Below, piece after piece: positions 59,552 to 64,000 of a DNA stretch of 64,000 nt (position 1 is its first letter; every line of letters starts with the position of its first letter). Source of the stretch: Usnea hakonensis (Eukaryota > Ascomycota > Lecanoromycetes > Lecanorales > Parmeliaceae); the NCBI GenBank assembly GCA_013423325.1, contig BLJB01000081.1, forward strand, positions 311-64,310, given 5' to 3'. The translations under genes were made by a program, and so were the position numbers. Below the pieces are notes generated by a model that was given only the letters and a program-made list of their open reading frames with translations, was not told the DNA's origin and did not search any database.

Positions 59552-60679
59552 ATGTCAGACACTCAACAAGGCTTCGATGCCAGTGCAGAGGCACTTAGAA
59601 ACCTCACCACCGTTGCCGAACATCATCCCTCTGTCCCACTCACTAAACCACAACCCCACGCAACCCATGGGTTCGCCCACTCCTTCCTCGGCAAGATCCT
59701 ACCTGCCTCAACCCTGGACGATCTGGAGACCAAGTTTCATATGGGCAATTATGTCATCGATAGGCAGACTGGAGAAAAAAGCTTCGAGGCAATGAGCATT
59801 TATGTTCGCTTGGGGATGCACCTGCTTTACTACGGCTCCGAGCAAGAAAAGGCACTACACTGGCAAAAAACGCTCGAGCTTCTCAAGGAACAAAGTGAAA
59901 AAATGGGCAGGGAGTATGACACGACCGAAAGCAAGGCACACATTGAGCCGTTCATCGAGAGCTTCGGTCTACAAGAATCCATGGTGGAGATGGTGCAACC
60001 TGATCCCACCAAGTATGCCACTTTCAACGAATTCTTCGCCCGACAAATCAAGGAGTCAGCCCGACCAATTGCCGAGCCAGGAGACGAATTTGTTACTTCG
60101 AGCCCTGCCGACTGCCGATTGACTGCTTTCCAAACCATTGATCTTGCCACGGAGTACTGGATCAAAGGCGAAGGCTTTACAATCTCAAGGCTACTGATGG
60201 ACCATGCCTTAGCAAACTTGTTCGAGGGAGGATCCATTGTCATCGCTCGCCTCGCCCCACAAGATTACCACCGCTGGCACGCCCCAATATCTGGCACAGT
60301 GGAGAGCATCAAAAATATTCCTGGCGCCTACTACACGGTCAATCCACAAGCTATCAATGAGCCCGGAACACTGGATGTCTTTTGTGAGAATAAGAGATCT
60401 GTGATGATTTTGAAGCGGTCCTCTACTGGATCTCCCGTCGCAATTATTGCAGTTGGCGCTATGCTCGTTGGTACCATCAAATACAATGAAGGCGTTGAAG
60501 TTGGTGCGAACGTCAGAAGAGGGCAGTGCCTGGGGGCTTTCTATTACGGTGGAAGTACAGTCATTGTGCTGTATCCCAAGGGTGAAGTCGTGCTTGATGA
60601 GGACCTGGTGCGAAATTCTATAAAGGAAAAGTGTGAGACCCTCATGAAGGTGGGCTGGAGCACTGGAACGACGCCATGA
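59552..60679 (+). CDS. Phosphatidylserine decarboxylase-family protein (375 aa)
   Basis: A single exon from MSDTQQGF. The fold is recognised by 'FNEFFARQIKESARPIAEPG', 'SSPADCRLTAF', 'WIKGEGFTISRLL', 'IVIARLAPQDYHRWHAPISG' with the catalytic-type Asp/His, 'AVGAMLVGTI' and the maturation site YYGGSTVIVLYPKG. In the family the Gly-Ser bond of GGST self-cleaves and the Ser becomes the pyruvoyl cofactor; the residues needed are present. The usual role is phosphatidylethanolamine synthesis. There is no membrane anchor or mitochondrial presequence; soluble relatives decarboxylate other amino acids (for example tryptophan in psilocybin-pathway PsiD), so the substrate may not be phosphatidylserine. 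Confidence 0.88.
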   Translation: MSDTQQGFDASAEALRNLTTVAEHHPSVPLTKPQPHATHGFAHSFLGKILPASTLDDLETKFHMGNYVIDRQTGEKSFEAMSIYVRLGMHLLYYGSEQEKALHWQKTLELLKEQSEKMGREYDTTESKAHIEPFIESFGLQESMVEMVQPDPTKYATFNEFFARQIKESARPIAEPGDEFVTSSPADCRLTAFQTIDLATEYWIKGEGFTISRLLMDHALANLFEGGSIVIARLAPQDYHRWHAPISGTVESIKNIPGAYYTVNPQAINEPGTLDVFCENKRSVMILKRSSTGSPVAIIAVGAMLVGTIKYNEGVEVGANVRRGQCLGAFYYGGSTVIVLYPKGEVVLDEDLVRNSIKEKCETLMKVGWSTGTTP

Positions 60680-61350
60680 TACTGCCAGGAGCAGCCTAAG
60701 TCGAGCTTCAATGACGAATAAAAAAAGCACTCTTGGTAAATGTAAAAATGCCACATATGTTGTGTGTTGGCTTTCTCTTGATTAAGGACATTTACACGAG
60801 CTTAGGGGCTGCACACGGTGCTTTTTCAGCCTCGTCATGACAACACCCTCGTAGTCCCGCTTCATTGGCTTGACAGCTTTATTTGATCATATATTAGACA
60901 AGTTACCGAAGGGCTAAATCAGTACTACCGCAAATGCTATGATGCGACTTTATCTTTACTCAATCAATAGAAGCTAAGGAAACCCCCCGGGCAAGGGGAG
61001 ACCAAGATACACAGAGAAAAGAGCACTTACAACCAGACGTTGGAATTGAAATCTCCGTTGAAACCGACATGCAGCAACTAAGTCTTCCAGCCAACCACTT
61101 ATGCCGTTGGAATGGCTAGATAAAGCCTCGCATGCCGCGTCCCAGCATTGTCTGTCTCCTTTTCGCAGATTCTCACATCAAAACGATCTTTTCCTTGTGC
61201 CTTACCATCTTAATCTCTTTCTAATCTTCAGATTCTAATTTCCTACGAATTACTAACACCGAGACTCTCAAGCTTCCAATGAGATGGACTTCGAGCTCGC
61301 AGAAAGTGCCTTCTGACCTAACACTGATTCTTGTTTTCCAAGGCAGCCTA
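60680..61350. other. Intergenic region
   Basis: About 670 bases between the PSD-family gene and the decayed permease. A T/C-rich stretch around 61140-61250 could be the old promoter of the permease. No gene. Confidence 0.4.
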
Positions 61351-61354
61351 AAAT

Positions 61355-63367
61355 TGACCGAGATGAGGCTGTATTAGCTCGCTTTGGTAAAAGCCAGCAG
61401 CTACGGATGAGTATCATTATATGACCGCCTTTCAATCAGCCTCGCCAGCATTTTCCTCAAGACGCTGATCTTAGGAGACTGGAGAGATTTTGGACTGCTG
61501 CCTATTATGGGTCTGACAAGCACTTTGATGACTACCTGGGAAGTGACCACAACGTGAGAGTTTCTAATTCTGCTCCTGACAGCCCAATTTCGGCGGCGCT
61601 ACAGGTCTCATCTACAATTATATCTTGGCTTGGTGTGGTGCATCACTTCAAGCACTTGCCATGGCTGAAATGGCCCCTGAAGCGTCCAGGCTTCACTTCT
61701 ATTCATACAAGCATCACCTGTTCAAATGCAAGAGTCACATTAGAGTACCTCTCATTAACGTTTCAAATAAATTAGTGGCCAAGTGTCTGATTTCAATCAC
61801 TCCGCACCTTGTGAGGAATTCCCTTATCATTTTTGCCAATATTTCAGCCAGGATTCCGCTTGCGGGAGGACCCTTCAACTTGGTCTCTATTCTATCTCCT
61901 ATATCATACGGACAATTTCTCAGCTACATATCGGGTCAGTGGACATTGATCTCCTGCCAGACCGGATGCGCAGGAGCAGCTTATGTGTCGGGTACACTCG
62001 CGCAAAGGGCTCCATATACTGAACTACCCAAACTACGGGTATCAAAGATGGCATGGAACACTTCTCTTTTACGCGTTTACTGTTCTCCTCCTATTTTTCT
62101 ATACTTATTCTGAACGTCTCCTGCCGCAAATCGAATCTGTGATGCTTGTATCCCATATTCTAAGATTTTTCACAATCTTGATCCCGCTCGTCGACTTCAG
62201 TCCTCATCAGCGAGCCGATTTTGTCTTTCAAGAATTCCTAAATTTTAGCAGTTGGAGTGGCAAACCACTATCATTTTTCTTATTGGCCTTATCACAGCTC
62301 TGAACTTTTTTTCTTGGTGATTTGAAGGCCAAATACATTTGCTAAAAACTGTATCTAGCTTTAGATACTACCGACCATATAGGTCAGAGTACCTGCCTGT
62401 GCGCATATACTAGCGATCAAACAAATATCTAACAACAAAGTAGTGAAATATATACGAAACGCGCTGACTATCATACCCCTCAGCATAGGAATTTCAATGC
62501 TCCCCAACGGCACCCTCGGATTCGCCATATTAATCGCCTAATTTTCTACATTCCTAGTGATATACAGGGGACACTGAATTCGGACACACTGTACCCGTTC
62601 ATAAATATCTACTACTCATGCTATAGAATCAAACGCAGGCGCTACAGCTATATTGTGTCTTCATTTTCTCGGTCTCATTCCGTCGTTGTCAATCTTGTGG
62701 AGATCGGGTGAGGCACATGTGTCTCATTATCATACCTTATCTCTCTTTTGCATTCCTTCTAGCTACCAAGGCTCAATTGGTCTACGTTCTGGAAGGAAAA
62801 TTGACATCAATATTTCCATGCAGATGCTGAATAGTGTAGGCCTGTGTTGTTATCGTGACTCAAACTTTTGCCACCATTGGCTGCCTTGCAACAAATGGGC
62901 CTTTGCTCGCGAACAGGGGATTCCTTTCCCTAAATATATGGCAAAAAAAAGCTTGCTTTACTGTCTTGAGCTTTTACTGAGATTACCAGGTTGACGAACG
63001 TACATACTTGTCACTTTACGCCATTAATACCACGACCGTTGTCAGCATGCTGATGGCATTGATTAACCTCGCATCTTCCGAAGCATTTGGTGCTTTCCTT
63101 TTACCAATCGTCATAGATTACTACCCCTTCATTCCTGCCGCCTCAGTAATGCTGCATAAGCGTCTGACAACCCCGGATTCATCCTTGCCATGGGGATCTT
63201 TCAAGCTAGGACGTGCAGGTGTTCCAATCACAATCACGGCGATCACTTATTCCGTGTTTAGTGCGTTCTTCTCTGTATGGCCTTCGACCGCCAAACCGGA
63301 CACTCAGAGCACTCATCATTACATATTACTTTTCAGTGCTATCATTATTTCCAGCCTTCTGTTCTAG
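61355..63367 (+). pseudogene. Decayed amino-acid/choline permease (APC superfamily)
   Basis: Fragments in three frames follow the order of a fungal GABA/choline-type permease. They are: 'DEAVLARFGKSQQLR' (61362), 'FGLLPIMGLTSTLMTTWEV', 'LAWCGASLQALAMAEMA' (61627), 'ILSPISYGQFLSYISGQW', 'RWHGTLLFYAFTVLLLFFYT', 'LLPQIESVMLVSHILRFF' (62120), 'LPNGTLGFAILIA', 'WAFAREQGIPFPKYMAKKS' (62900), and 'VSMLMALINLASSEAFGAFL' then 'LGRAGVPITITAITYSVFSA'. Frame changes and stops between them cannot all be introns. The protein would have carried about 12 helices and taken up amino acids or choline. An alternative, a functional gene with many odd introns, is unlikely. Confidence 0.75.
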
Positions 63368-63646
63368 TTTCTATATAGTCGCAAGTATCACTAGTAGCCA
63401 GCGCTAGTAGATCGAAGTGGCACCTTGGGTCGTGATGACTATCACTAGATAGACCAAGTCTGTGACATATATGCAGAGGTCTATAATGACGGATTAGAGA
63501 AGATCAGATTCAGTTCGCATCATTGAAGGGTGTTCGATCGAATCAGGTGAGAAGGACATCGTCACGCAATGATTCTCCTACACGTATATCCTAGCAACCT
63601 ACTTCAAAGTCGCCAGGGGGGGGGGGGGGGGGGGGGGGGGGGGCNN

Positions 63647-63694
<48 letters not shown>

Positions 63695-64000
63695 TCGCGA
63701 TCCTCCAGGGAAGCTGCCAGTAGAATTTCCTGATCGACAAGCTGCATGGGATTTCCAATTACCATATAGACGATAAGATAAGCTGATATAGTGTAAAACA
63801 CCCAAATGAGGGAATATAGCCAAGATAGGCAGGCGTCTCCCTCCCTCCCTCCCTTCCTCCCCGCTGTACTGGACCCCTTCCACTTCCATGACTCAGAGCT
63901 AGTTACACAACACAGTGTGCGTCTTATGCAGCGCTCTCGTAAATCGAGATTGGTGGTGTGGTGGAATCAGAGTAAATACAAGCGTCGTTAGAGATTCTCT
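63368..64000. other. End of window, no gene
   Basis: Apart from the poly-G run there is a short CCCT-rich tract near 63838-63860. No coding region is recognised. Confidence 0.4.
63616..63692. repeat. Poly-G run interrupted by NN
   Basis: A homopolymer of G with 'cnn' at 63644-63646. Two undetermined bases inside such a run suggest a sequencing or gap-closing artefact rather than biology; read downstream coordinates with care. Confidence 0.9.

Noticed and set aside
1..64000. CRISPR arrays, operons, Shine-Dalgarno sites, prophage
   Set aside because: Spliced genes and families are fungal; no spaced direct-repeat arrays are present.

Overview
The window is nuclear DNA from a filamentous ascomycete (Pezizomycotina; a leotiomycete-like source is possible but unproven). 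Support for this: GT-AG introns of about 45-85 nt inside conserved domains, and fungus-specific families (Clr5-domain protein, GH71 and GH76 enzymes, NACHT-ankyrin STAND protein, SAT4/rhodopsin-like membrane proteins, DMATS prenyltransferase). Most gene models were built by hand. A model was accepted when donor, acceptor and reading phase closed to a whole number of codons and the product matched a family.

Layout. 1-25 kb is loosely packed: a Clr5-domain protein (1177-3814, -), a small spliced unknown (5125-5755, +), a very large secreted mosaic protein (6713-10799, -), an ankyrin protein (11295-12269, -), a SIRT5-like sirtuin (13777-14826, +), a broken APH-type kinase (15044-15850, -) and a GH71 alpha-1,3-glucanase (17884-19704, -). 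About 5.5 kb without a recognisable gene follows.

25.2-41.1 kb looks like a secondary-metabolite locus: an aromatic amino acid ammonia-lyase with an active-site Ala-Ser-Gly (-), an MFS transporter (+), a stand-alone adenylation-domain enzyme (-), a SAT4-like seven-helix protein (+), a DMATS-type prenyltransferase (-), an alpha/beta-hydrolase of the AKT2-like kind (-) and a cytochrome P450 (+). No PKS, terpene synthase or multimodular NRPS core is present. The simplest reading is deamination of Phe/Tyr to a cinnamate, adenylation, prenylation, oxidation and export. That is inference.

41.1-64 kb: a C-rich then G-rich spacer, a NACHT-ankyrin receptor (42860-45914, -), a TetX-like FAD monooxygenase (46304-47551, -), a GH76 mannanase (48426-49625, +), a second SAT4-like protein (50715-52026, +), a VOC/glyoxalase-like protein (52103-53022, -) divergent from an FMN alpha-hydroxyacid oxidase with a peroxisomal tail (53390-54628, +), an F-box-like protein (55438-56391, -), an NCS1 permease (57475-59102, -) divergent from a phosphatidylserine decarboxylase-family protein (59552-60679, +), and a decayed amino-acid permease (about 61355-63367, +). 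A poly-G run interrupted by NN near the end is probably an assembly artefact.
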